Positions 9,535 to 17,940 of a stretch of DNA of 64,000 bases are shown here, piece after piece. How positions within the stretch are numbered: the stretch's first letter is position 1; every line of letters starts with the position of its first letter. A model generated the notes under the pieces. That model saw only the letters and a program-made list of their open reading frames with translations, was not told where the DNA came from and searched no databases. A program made the translations under genes and the position numbers. The DNA comes from Nodularia sp. NIES-3585 (GTDB taxonomy: Bacteria; Cyanobacteriota; Cyanobacteriia; Cyanobacteriales; Nostocaceae): contig NZ_BDUB01000001.1 of assembly GCF_002218065.1 (NCBI RefSeq), positions 4,559,118-4,623,117 on the forward strand, in the 5' to 3' direction.

Positions 9535-10020
9535 TTAGTCTCTGTTGATGTATTTAAATCCCGCCTGAACAGCAACCAAGTTTAGGTATTTTGATGTAGC
9601 TAGGGTTGGTTCATATGCTGAATTTTCCCATTGACTAACTGTTTGCTGATAGACACCCAGCCTTTGTGCAAACTCTGCCTGTGTTAAACCCATGTGAAGC
9701 CTTAATGCTTTGATTAGTTCAGCATTCCACAGTACAGTGTCACCTTTAAGTTGAACTTGAAACTGATTAGGAGGTTTATAGAATTTGATTTGCTGCTGAT
9801 CAAAATCAACATTTTCCACGCGATATCCTGCTTCTATCCAGGCTGAGGCTTGCAATGCGCCTTTGCTCCGATTACTCCACCATGCCCGTTTACTTTTTGC
9901 TGAATTGGGCAAAGTATTTTTAATTAAAACCTCAATTTCAGCAAATGATAAAGTTATTTCATTTTGTTCACTGCCACGTAAAAATTCTAGGAGTGGTTGG
10001 TATTTACTGCCCTCCTTCAT
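9535..10020 (-). CDS. DUF7662-like domain plus XRE helix-turn-helix protein
   Basis: 161 residues. Residues 5-80 (KYQPLLEFLRGSEQNEITLSFAEIE..LPNSAKSKRAWWSN...WIEAGYRVENVDF) match the small restriction-linked domain I know as DUF7662. Residues 101-145 form a Cro/CI-type HTH (LRLHMGLTQAEFAQRLGVYQQTVSQWENS). The ATG is preceded by AGAGGAAG. It is the last gene of the minus-strand HsdM-HsdS-HEPN island, 44 bases behind the HEPN gene. By analogy with controller proteins of restriction loci it may regulate the island, though the N-terminal domain could equally sense or bind modified DNA. The function is inferred from architecture and place only. Confidence 0.7.
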   Translation of the reverse strand: MKEGSKYQPLLEFLRGSEQNEITLSFAEIEVLIKNTLPNSAKSKRAWWSNRSKGALQASAWIEAGYRVENVDFDQQQIKFYKPPNQFQVQLKGDTVLWNAELIKALRLHMGLTQAEFAQRLGVYQQTVSQWENSAYEPTLATSKYLNLVAVQAGFKYINRD

Positions 10021-10064
10021 GTCACATCTTCCTCTACTACCATCTATTACCTCATACCAATTAC

Positions 10065-10991
10065 TTAGTCTTCACTTAGCCTGCGACTTTCAAAGTTATT
10101 AATGTGTCCTGGTTGAATGATTAAATCGTGGAACTCTTCACAAATAGATTTGATTAATTCTTCATTGTCTCCTGTTAAATAGCGTCCATGCATCAGTCTA
10201 TTCCTCAATACACGAACTTGGTTAATTTTGCTTGTAATTATATCTCGTGTGCTTTTGTCAACAGTACTAGCGAAGGTTGACTGAGGAGAACGTGCTAACT
10301 TATGGCCTCCTTCTAAGTCATCAACCATACTAATCATTTCTGATAAATCTGTGAAATTTGCATGGTAAAGCCAGTGCATAAGTAGTGGATTATGTTTTTG
10401 GTATTTAGCTTCGTCTTCCTTACTCTTCACTGCGTCATTTTTACATTTTTCATATCTTCGCAGTTTATCTTCCCATTTATAACCATATTTTGTTTTATAT
10501 TTTCCGATATTTTGTTCAGCATCTTCTATATATTTATCAAGAGTATTTTCCCAGTTAGAGCCATACTTTTTCAGCATTACAGATATAATAAATTCTCTAA
10601 CTGCATTTTCAAAATTCATTACTAAAGGGAACAACCTCTCACTTCGCTGATCACCATAAGAGTTATAAACAAGTATTAATTTAGGAAAGTAAGTTTCTGC
10701 TGCCTGTGCTAAAATCTTCTCCAGTTCGACAAGTTCAACCGGAACTGCCATTTCAATATCAAAAGTTATTAAAATATGAAAATTTATATCAGATGGCCAG
10801 TGTACATTTAAGAGAAACTCAAAATTTTCGGTAACTGCTGCTTGCAATTCGTACTGACCACTTAATGGATTTAGAGGCACTGATTCATATTCGTCATATA
10901 CAGCACCCAAATCATTGAAAAGATCATACAAGGCTCTTTCTAATTCCTCCTGTGGTTTTTCAAAGACAGTTAAGTAGCAAGCATGGATCAT
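10065..10991 (-). CDS. HEPN-domain protein, Swt1-like, candidate ribonuclease
   Basis: 308 residues. Residues 116-145 (SERLFPLVMNFENAVREFII..LKKYGSNWE) resemble the start of Swt1-type HEPN domains. Near the C-terminus VRVLRNRLMHGR carries the R-x4-H motif (R263, H268) that forms the active site of HEPN ribonucleases. Residues 1-110 look like an alpha/beta domain without a recognised family. The start overlaps the hsdS stop (TAATG), so translation is probably coupled. HEPN RNases act as toxins in abortive infection, and PrrC, a HEPN tRNA nuclease, is housed in type I restriction loci; that analogy motivates the defence reading. Unlike PrrC there is no NTPase domain here. Confidence 0.65.
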   Translation of the reverse strand: MIHACYLTVFEKPQEELERALYDLFNDLGAVYDEYESVPLNPLSGQYELQAAVTENFEFLLNVHWPSDINFHILITFDIEMAVPVELVELEKILAQAAETYFPKLILVYNSYGDQRSERLFPLVMNFENAVREFIISVMLKKYGSNWENTLDKYIEDAEQNIGKYKTKYGYKWEDKLRRYEKCKNDAVKSKEDEAKYQKHNPLLMHWLYHANFTDLSEMISMVDDLEGGHKLARSPQSTFASTVDKSTRDIITSKINQVRVLRNRLMHGRYLTGDNEELIKSICEEFHDLIIQPGHINNFESRRLSED

Positions 10992-11680
10992 TACACTGCC
11001 CCTTGAAATAGCTTTCCAAAAAGCTTTTGGGCTTCAGCACGGCGCTCTTCAGCAGCTTGCGATAATTTTCCTGCCTCTTGTGTTAATCGCTGTGCTTCTG
11101 CAACAATCTGTTTTTGTTCAGCAATAGGTGGGAGCATGACAAGTAAATTATTTAAAGCATTAATAGTTAACATAGGCTGAACGCTACCAGTTGAAAGGGA
11201 GTGAATGAGGGCTTGACCAACATCTGAATTGAGATAGAAAACCAAATAAGCTGGATCAATTTGGTTCGTCAGGCGTAGTCTCGCCAGGTGTGAATTTATG
11301 TTGGCAGGCTCGTCCGATTCATAAACAGCAGCTATCCCCGGACGCATGATCATACTTACCAGTACATCACCCTGATGAACTTGAGTTTCTTCAAGTTTCT
11401 TGTGAGAATCTGGAGTTAGATAGCGTACATGATCAAGGTTTATACCCTGTGCCAAAATATTACGTGCTGAGAGTAAAGGAATCCCGCCCACATCCTCAAA
11501 CCCTGTCACAGAATAACCACGCTTGGTAGTTCCCTCAACGAGTAAAGTTCCCAATTTAACTACTGGAAAGGGACTGTTCTTTAATTGAGCCATTGCACCT
11601 GTAACCACTTGGGAGTAAGGCTGAAAGTTCCAGACACCTTTCTCGCGTAGCTGTGAAAGATTAACCATAGTTTTTTCCAT
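10991..11680 (-). CDS. hsdS: Type I restriction specificity subunit HsdS, single target-recognition domain
   Basis: 229 residues, about half the usual HsdS size. There is one target-recognition domain (FPVVKLGTLL...GGIPLLSARNIL...VHQGDVLVSMI) followed by the conserved helical spacer (LVMLPPIAEQKQIVAEAQRLTQEAGKLSQ). A half-sized HsdS would have to dimerise to give a palindromic specificity. The SD of this gene (AGGAGG) is made by the last two Arg codons of the upstream methylase gene, whose stop is 4 bases before the hsdS ATG. It gives the DNA sequence specificity of the island. Confidence 0.85.
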   Translation of the reverse strand: MEKTMVNLSQLREKGVWNFQPYSQVVTGAMAQLKNSPFPVVKLGTLLVEGTTKRGYSVTGFEDVGGIPLLSARNILAQGINLDHVRYLTPDSHKKLEETQVHQGDVLVSMIMRPGIAAVYESDEPANINSHLARLRLTNQIDPAYLVFYLNSDVGQALIHSLSTGSVQPMLTINALNNLLVMLPPIAEQKQIVAEAQRLTQEAGKLSQAAEERRAEAQKLFGKLFQGAV

Positions 11681-11684
11681 TTAA

Positions 11685-13733
11685 CTACCTCCTTAATAAC
11701 CTAGCTAAATCTGTAATTGTTTCCCTCACTTCTGGTGGTTCCTTAACTTCATCTTGTGAGGCAGAAATACGACCAGATGCGTCATAGCCAATATCATCAA
11801 TTCTAGCCATGTAAATCTCATAATCCCGATCAGCTTCGTTAATTTCATGAGCCAGTTCTAGTTGAGTTTCGGCTGTCAAAATTATCTCACGCTTTTCGAG
11901 AATAACCACGCTAGTCTTTACAGCAGCACCGTAGGGTATGAATGTTTCTTGTGGTAAACTAATTACTGCTTTTAATCTTGCCCAGCGTAAAATCCAATTT
12001 CTCACATCTTGCATGGAACTATTAGCCAATACCCCATCAGGTAAAACAATTGCTAACTTCCCTTTTGGAGCAAGATATTCCAAACATCGGTTTAAAAAAG
12101 CAACTTCTTGAGGAACATTTTTAACAACCTTGCCATTTTTATTTGTCACCCCATCTCGTGCCGCAAAGTCTTTCAAAACATTTTCATCTGTCAATTTATA
12201 ACCAAATGGAGGATTAGTTAGAATCAGCGTCAGTCCTCCTAGATAAAAACCAGGAAATTCTGGAAGTCCTTCGGTAATTCCTCCTGTAATGCTACTCAAC
12301 ACATCCAACGAATCCATTACCTTTAAATCGGCATATTGTGCGCCATTCATTAAAGTATTAACTCGCGCTACGTGCATCACATTTCGAGAATATTCAGCCC
12401 CAAATAAATGATTATCTCGAAACTTGATAAACTCTTCCGTTGGTTCTTCAGGATTAATCGCTTCAGCACTACCACCATTATTTGCTATTGCTTTTTCATA
12501 TTCCTGTTTACGCACATAATCCAAAACGTGGGTAAGCATTCGCGCTGAACCGCAAGCAGGATCACCAACATAATCATTTACTGTTGGTTGCAAAATTCCC
12601 ACCATTAAATTAATTACTGGTGTAGGTGTGAAATACTGCCCCAAATCATCGCGGAAAGTTTTACTTAAAAAATCCTCAAACACTCCACCTTTGACATCTG
12701 CTGAAGATTTTCGTAAACTCCAAGGCTGTAAACGCTTGACAATTTCCATTGTCGTGTGAGGCTTGAATTGCAAAACATCAGCCTCATTAAAAGCTAAACG
12801 TACACCCAAATCATCACCAAATTTCTTTGCTAGTGTTTCTCGTTCGCACTGCTTCGCTTTTTCAAAAGTGTCTCTTACTTGAACTAATAAACGTTCTGGG
12901 TCAGTTTCATTACTAACACTAAATACATAAGCCCGTGACTCTCCTGTTTGCTTTACCAAGTCAATTGTTGCTTGTTCGTCGTACCATTTAGCAAACAAGA
13001 ATTTAACCATTGCATCAACAGCTTCTTGTGGCTGTAAACCCTCGTTATCCCTGAGAATAGAGTGACAACCAGAACGGGTATCTCCCAAAACCTCCCGAAA
13101 CTTATCACGGGTTAGTGGCGTTAGTCCTGTTTGAATCCCATCTGGTTCACTAGGATTTAAAATTACAGTATAAGGACTATGGTTTGCTGCTTCACGGGCG
13201 CTTTCATATTTAGGTAAGTTACCAATTATTTCTAACTTGCGTGGGTAGTCAAGGTCACGACGATAGATATCTGTCTGTTTACCGCTGGTTAAAATAGCAT
13301 AACGAGCAGAAGGTGAAGTACTCATGTAAGCATTTAGTCGGTTAAGATGTTCCACCCAACCTTCCGCTTCAGTTCCATCAACTTTTTTATTTGGTTCCAT
13401 AGCCTCCACCATAATAAAGGCTACATCCAAATTACCTACAGAGTCAGCATAACGGTCATCATAAACTACAACGTCTGCCCGTCCTTGATAGCGTCGTCCA
13501 CCTTGATGAGTTCCTTCCGCAAAATCTGCATTTAGTTCTAGTTCCATTGCTTCTAGTGGAACACCGTACTCTTGGACTAAAATCTGAAGCGCCCACATGG
13601 TCACAGGGTCTTCTGCTGGACGCACATAAGAACCATCAGCTTTAAATAATTTGTGTAGATTTGGGTGTTGGCGATACCTCTGTGGTACGTCAGCCGAATT
13701 TTTGTAAGGATTAGTAAAGTTAGTGAATGGCAT
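11685..13733 (-). CDS. hsdM: HsdM-like N6-adenine methylase with HsdR-type N-terminal nuclease-like domain
   Basis: 682 residues. The C-terminal half has the adenine methylase motifs: GQYFTP (365-370), SAM-binding motif I DPACGSARML (391-400) and catalytic motif IV NPPF (507-510). The first 160 residues look like the type I R-subunit N-terminal domain: ELELN, RADVVVYDD (D87), then VEAMEP (E110) where ExK is expected, so the catalytic Lys is replaced by Met112. The nuclease may therefore be dead or use a shifted Lys (K116/K117). No HsdR helicase gene is adjacent. A GCGATCGC octamer and TATATATA lie immediately before the ATG and no SD is visible. First gene of the island with hsdS, the HEPN gene and the HTH gene. 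Confidence 0.85.
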   Translation of the reverse strand: MPFTNFTNPYKNSADVPQRYRQHPNLHKLFKADGSYVRPAEDPVTMWALQILVQEYGVPLEAMELELNADFAEGTHQGGRRYQGRADVVVYDDRYADSVGNLDVAFIMVEAMEPNKKVDGTEAEGWVEHLNRLNAYMSTSPSARYAILTSGKQTDIYRRDLDYPRKLEIIGNLPKYESAREAANHSPYTVILNPSEPDGIQTGLTPLTRDKFREVLGDTRSGCHSILRDNEGLQPQEAVDAMVKFLFAKWYDEQATIDLVKQTGESRAYVFSVSNETDPERLLVQVRDTFEKAKQCERETLAKKFGDDLGVRLAFNEADVLQFKPHTTMEIVKRLQPWSLRKSSADVKGGVFEDFLSKTFRDDLGQYFTPTPVINLMVGILQPTVNDYVGDPACGSARMLTHVLDYVRKQEYEKAIANNGGSAEAINPEEPTEEFIKFRDNHLFGAEYSRNVMHVARVNTLMNGAQYADLKVMDSLDVLSSITGGITEGLPEFPGFYLGGLTLILTNPPFGYKLTDENVLKDFAARDGVTNKNGKVVKNVPQEVAFLNRCLEYLAPKGKLAIVLPDGVLANSSMQDVRNWILRWARLKAVISLPQETFIPYGAAVKTSVVILEKREIILTAETQLELAHEINEADRDYEIYMARIDDIGYDASGRISASQDEVKEPPEVRETITDLARLLRR

Positions 13734-13884
13734 AGAGCGATCGCTATATATATAAAATTACGTTGTAGCAAGTTGATACTTTACTCTAGAATGCCAGAAA
13801 ATTAGACATGAGAAAGCGATCGCACATTTTCAATTACAAGTTTATAGCTTCAGGCGATCGCTCAGTGGAAGTAGTTAAAAACCT

Positions 13885-14376
13885 CTAAATCTGAAACCAA
13901 GCCGTCAAAGCCACCGCCAACGCATCAGCAGCATCATCTGGCTTAGGAATATCTTCTAAATCTAACTCCCGCGCCACCGCATCTTGCACTTCTGATTTAT
14001 CGGCATTACCATAACCTGTTAAGGCTAGTTTAATTTGGCCAGGAGTAAATTCAACATACGGCAGCTTATGTTGTGCCAAAGTTAACATCAGTACACCCCT
14101 AGCCTGTGCGACAACAATTGTATTTGCCATCCGATAAAAGAACAATTTTTCAATTGCCACCAAATCAGGTTTTAATTCTTCAATAACGGTATGCAAATCA
14201 TCGAACAAGATACACAGACGCTGCCCCATTTCCGTATCTGCCTTTGTGCGAATTACTCCAAAGTCGATCATTTCTACTGTTGTATCTTGTAGCCGTTGGG
14301 GATTTTGTGTGCAGCTAATTGCTCCAAATCCTAAAATTGCTAGTCCCGGATCTAATCCTAAAATGCGTTTTTCCAT
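13885..14376 (-). CDS. ruvC: Holliday junction resolvase RuvC
   Basis: 163 residues from the ATG at 14376. Cuts four-way junctions during recombinational repair, with RuvAB. The acidic tetrad is visible: D in ILGLDPG, E in AIEKLFF, and two D in [22 protein letters not shown] is typical of the family. A TTG 30 bases upstream would add ten residues, but the ATG start [11 protein letters not shown] is the family norm. Three GCGATCGC sites lie between this gene and the methylase gene. Confidence 0.95.
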   Translation of the reverse strand: MEKRILGLDPGLAILGFGAISCTQNPQRLQDTTVEMIDFGVIRTKADTEMGQRLCILFDDLHTVIEELKPDLVAIEKLFFYRMANTIVVAQARGVLMLTLAQHKLPYVEFTPGQIKLALTGYGNADKSEVQDAVARELDLEDIPKPDDAADALAVALTAWFQI

Positions 14377-14521
14377 TAAATTCAATTTTACTGGCAACTT
14401 TGACAACTTGCTGCTACTCTAAAGTCCTTACTAAATTTAATAATTCCACATTTGGTGTTCATACCAAGTAGTGTAAATTTGCTGTTAAACATTTATTTTG
14501 TAGCACTGCTCCCAATCAGGT

Positions 14522-15892
14522 ATGTCAATTGGTTTTCTCAGACAAGCCCTCAAAGCCCTGCAAAAGCAGTCGCGCGGCCGCACCTCCCATCGTGTTAACC
14601 AGTGGTTCAAGTGGTTATCTCCTGGACTAGCCATTAAACGCTGGTTGCTCATCAGCCTGGGAGGTGTAGTGCTGGCAATTTTGGGGTTGGCGATATCGGT
14701 GAAGCTAACCCCAATTTTTTGGGCGCTGGAGTTGTTTAGGAGTTTTCTGGGAGTAATTGCTGAGATTTTACCCCACTATATCAGCGGTCCTTTGGTATTA
14801 CTAGGCGGTGTACTTTTACTGCTTTGGGGACAAACTCGCACCGTCAGCTCAATTACTCAGGTAATCAGACCAAACGGCGAAGAGGATTTAATTGACGTGC
14901 TGATGGCACATCGTCGATTGTACCGAGGTCCAAAAATAGTTGTAATTGGTGGTGGAACTGGACTTTCTACCTTATTACGGGGATTAAAAACCTACAGTGC
15001 CAACACTACTGCCATTGTGACTGTCGCTGATGATGGTGGTTCTTCTGGGCGGCTGCGTCAGGAATTTGGCGTTTTACCACCAGGAGATATTCGTAATTGT
15101 TTGGCAGCACTGGCAGATGAAGAAAAGTTATTAACAGAATTATTTCAATATCGTTTTAAGGCTGGGGACGGTTTGACAGGCCATAGTTTTGGCAATTTGT
15201 TCTTAACTGCCATGAGCGATATTACTGGGGATTTAGAACAGGCGGTTGCAGCCAGTTCCAAGGTGCTAGCCGTCCGGGGACAAGTTCTGCCAGCTACCCT
15301 GAGTGATGTTCGCCTCTGGGCAGAATTAGACGATGGTCGTCGCATTGAGGGTGAGTCTAGTATTCCTAAAGCTAGGGGAAAAATCGTCAAGATTGGCTGT
15401 ATCCCTGCGAATCCTCCGGCTTTGCCCACAGCTATTAAAGCAATTAAAGAAGCTGATTATATTATTGTCGGGCCAGGTAGCCTTTATACCAGCTTGATTC
15501 CTAATTTACTTGTACCAGAAATTGCTGATGCGATCGCTCAATCTACAGCCCCTCGCATCTACATCTGCAATATCATGACTCAAGCTGGAGAAACTGAGGG
15601 ATATACTGTTGCTGACCATATTAAAGCTATTGATGCTGCCTGCGGAGACAGACATCTGTTTGATGCCGTATTGGTACACAAAAAATCCCCATCAGAAAAA
15701 TCACTGCTGCGTTATGCTCAACAAAATTCCCATCCAGTATTCTTAGATAGGGAAGATGTCACCCTATTAGGGCGGCGAATTGTTTTAGCTAATGTCTTGT
15801 ATGAAGATGAAACAGGTTGCGTGCGTCACAACCCCCAGAAACTAGCACGAGTTTTGCTGCGGTGGTACAGTGGAACCCATCAAGGGAAGTGA
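14522..15892 (+). CDS. yvcK: YvcK/CofD-like protein, membrane-anchored
   Basis: 456 residues. Residues about 40-105 contain two hydrophobic segments ([19 protein letters not shown] and [18 protein letters not shown]), the usual cyanobacterial membrane anchor. The core starts at [17 protein letters not shown] and continues [31 protein letters not shown], the conserved YvcK nucleotide-sugar-binding signature; [14 protein letters not shown] is the second. In Bacillus YvcK binds UDP-GlcNAc and is needed for growth on gluconeogenic carbon and for cell shape; the cyanobacterial role is inferred. Divergent from ruvC. Confidence 0.9.
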   Translation: MSIGFLRQALKALQKQSRGRTSHRVNQWFKWLSPGLAIKRWLLISLGGVVLAILGLAISVKLTPIFWALELFRSFLGVIAEILPHYISGPLVLLGGVLLLLWGQTRTVSSITQVIRPNGEEDLIDVLMAHRRLYRGPKIVVIGGGTGLSTLLRGLKTYSANTTAIVTVADDGGSSGRLRQEFGVLPPGDIRNCLAALADEEKLLTELFQYRFKAGDGLTGHSFGNLFLTAMSDITGDLEQAVAASSKVLAVRGQVLPATLSDVRLWAELDDGRRIEGESSIPKARGKIVKIGCIPANPPALPTAIKAIKEADYIIVGPGSLYTSLIPNLLVPEIADAIAQSTAPRIYICNIMTQAGETEGYTVADHIKAIDAACGDRHLFDAVLVHKKSPSEKSLLRYAQQNSHPVFLDREDVTLLGRRIVLANVLYEDETGCVRHNPQKLARVLLRWYSGTHQGK

Positions 15893-15959
15893 ATTCAAAT
15901 TGGAGACGGAAAAAATATTTTCTATTGACCAATATTTTTTGAATAGTACAAACCCCCAA

Positions 15960-16030
15960 ATTTATCTGTGGGGTAAATCCAAAATCTAAAATCCAAAATC
16001 CAAAATCCAAAATCTAAAATTATATGACTC
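15960..16030. repeat. (AATCCAAAATCTAAA) heptamer-type repeat tract
   Basis: Tandem AATCTAAA/AATCCAAA units between yvcK and tsaE. Similar tracts lie at 16512-16700, 45190-45232 and inside the 79-bp repeats. Such short tandem repeats are typical of heterocystous cyanobacteria. Confidence 0.8.
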
Positions 16031-16034
16031 GGCC

Positions 16035-16523
16035 ATGAATATTTTACTTGCAGATGCAGAAGCAACGTTACGCTTGGGCATCACACTTGGCCAAAATCTG
16101 ACTGCTGGCAGTGTGATTTTATTAGAAGGTGATTTAGGTACTGGCAAAACTACACTAGTACAAGGAATTGGTCACGGTTTAGGCATTACAGAACTAATTG
16201 TTAGCCCTACTTTCACTCTCATCAATGAGTATACTCAAGGACGTTTACCCCTTTACCATTTAGACTTATATCGCCTAGAACCCTCTGAGGTCGAATCTTT
16301 GAACCTAGAAACTTATTGGGAAGGTTTTGAGGTGATGCCGGGAATTGTGGCGATTGAATGGGCAGAACGAATGCCCTACAAGCCAGATAGTTATCTGAGT
16401 TTGGTGTTGGCTTATGGAAATGACGGCACTCGTCAAGCCAAAATTGCACCGTTTAATTGCACCATTCACAAATTTATTCCTAGCATCTCAGGTTTGGTTG
16501 ACCGAAGCGATTTTAGATTTTAG
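16035..16523 (+). CDS. tsaE: tRNA threonylcarbamoyladenosine ATPase TsaE
   Basis: 162 residues. Walker A is LEGDLGTGKTTLVQG, followed by SPTFTLINEY and LYHLDLYRLE. Late in the protein comes VAIEWAERM, the conserved W-containing TsaE block. TsaE is the ATPase that helps TsaB/TsaD attach threonylcarbamoyl to A37 of ANN-decoding tRNAs. The last residues (SGLVDRSDFRF) appear to be encoded by the start of a repeat tract and are probably not conserved. Confidence 0.92.
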   Translation: MNILLADAEATLRLGITLGQNLTAGSVILLEGDLGTGKTTLVQGIGHGLGITELIVSPTFTLINEYTQGRLPLYHLDLYRLEPSEVESLNLETYWEGFEVMPGIVAIEWAERMPYKPDSYLSLVLAYGNDGTRQAKIAPFNCTIHKFIPSISGLVDRSDFRF

Positions 16524-16753
16524 ATTTTAAATTTTGGATTAAATGAAAATCTGAAATCTAAAATATTTGGTCTCAAGCCTCGTAACCGTTCACACAGAAG
16601 AAAAACAAAAAAATTTTCCATATTTAAGCCTCTTCTTTATAAGGAGAGGTTAATCCAAAATACTCGCTGCGCTGCGTACGCTTCGCTAACGTAAATCCAA
16701 AATCCAAAATTAAGTGACCCAGGTGCAGATGTGAGTCCAGAGAAATCTATCCA

Positions 16754-16855
16754 ATGGCGAAAACCATCGGCTGGGTAAACTGCTCACCGTGCCAATATTT
16801 GTCTGATAGTTTTAATGCGGTAGGGTCTCGAAGAGAAGAGAAAAGAAGAAAGTGA
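16754..16855 (+). CDS. Possible 33-aa microprotein
   Basis: ATG to TGA, reading MAKTIGWVNCSPCQYLSDSF and a basic tail (RREEKRRK). A weak AGAGAAA precedes it. It contains CSPC, which could bind metal. It overlaps a 7-bp inverted repeat that could belong to a structured RNA. Family not recognised; it may be chance. Confidence 0.2.
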   Translation: MAKTIGWVNCSPCQYLSDSFNAVGSRREEKRRK

Positions 16856-17146
16856 GAATTCCACACTCGTTCTATCTACCGCTACCACGCTCATCAAGGA
16901 AATTCACTAACATTGTTGTCTTCATTATCCAAAAATCAAGAAAATACTGTTTAACTTAAGAACTGGTTATGATTGACATCTACTAGCTTTTTGCTGCGGT
17001 TAGCTAGGATTTGCATCTTCTCGCAGATGATATTGCAGTAGATGAATGAAAACTAGACTCAAACTTTTACAGAACATTGCTCTTGCAGGTAATATCTAGC
17101 ACGCTACTAGATGATTTTTAATACTTACCCTCAAGGGCAGTCATAT

Positions 17147-17457
17147 TCACCTGAGAATTAACATAACTCTGTCCTCTAGCGGATCATCTTTGTGAATAGG
17201 GATGTTAGATGAATTTGAATTACTCAGGAAATACTGGTACTTTTTTTCATCTGCTAACACTACAGTTATTCCTATTGCTTCATTGCTTTGATTATCTCGA
17301 TAAATAGTAATTAAGTTTGTTTGATCGGATGCTGATTTGTCTTGACTTGCTCGAGTTTTCTGGCTAATGTTAGGTTTTTTAGCAAAGTTACTGCGGGCAA
17401 TCCCAAAGAATCAGAACTGTAAGAATTAGGTTTTAAGACCGGAGAAATTAAGTGCAT
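17147..17457 (-). pseudogene. Frameshifted small gene, unknown family
   Basis: ATG at 17457 reads MHLISPVLKPNSYSSDSLG. A protein-like sequence then continues in another frame: ARSNFAKKPNISQKTRASQD, then ITIYRDNQSNEAIGITVVLA, DEKKYQYFLSNSN and PIHKDDPLEDRVMLILR, to a TGA at 17147. The second frame has stops upstream of the junction and no start of its own. The best explanation is a single frameshift near the GGGATTGCCC stretch. The residues look coding (mixed, few rare codons). Function unknown. Confidence 0.4.
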
Positions 17458-17783
17458 ATAAAATTTTTATATGTATAAAACATAATGTCCACAGAAATTT
17501 GCCCGTTTACTTAACCCTACTAATTCTCTACAGTTATTTAGAGAAAAAATCCGGATAGTTAAATACAAAAAGGTTGTCGTTAAAAGTTAACGTTAAACAT
17601 TTGTCGCTCAATTCCATGAGCTTATGTTCGCAATTAGTATTTCTAGGTCAGATTCGGGGTCTATAAACAAGAAGTTACTGATTGTAAATTAATGAGATTA
17701 ATTTATTTAAATAATTTTTATTAGAAGTTATACTTATGTCTGGAGATATCGCTGTCGTGATTAATCTGGTAAAAATAATTTTT

Positions 17784-17801
17784 CCCAGCCGCCTAGCTGG
17801 G
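17784..17801. terminator. CCCAGC/GCTGGG hairpin
   Basis: Six-base GC-rich stem with a six-base loop, flanked by TAATTTTT on the left and AATTTTAG on the right. Could end transcription leaving pyrC (minus strand, downstream side) or an unannotated transcript. Only a modest T run on either strand. Confidence 0.4.
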
Positions 17802-17940
17802 AATTTTAGTTTAGTATTTGTACGATTTTTGTAGTATAAATACCATCTTATCTATGCAAAAAATTGATACATTGTATTGTTATGAAGCGATGGCGCGGAG
17901 TGCAGTGCCAGAGGCGATCGCTCATAATGAATCATATTTG

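Larger units (their letters stand above)
16524..17940. other. 1.4-kb decayed spacer between tsaE and the pyrC pseudogene
   Basis: Contains repeat tracts to about 16710, including CGCTGCGCTGCGTACGCTTC (reverse of the element at about 3852). Next comes a stretch with a 33-codon frame and a GCGGTAG/CTACCGC inverted repeat (16817-16823, 16876-16882). A frameshifted minus-strand gene lies at 17147-17457, and a hairpin at 17784-17801. No intact gene is evident. Confidence 0.6.
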
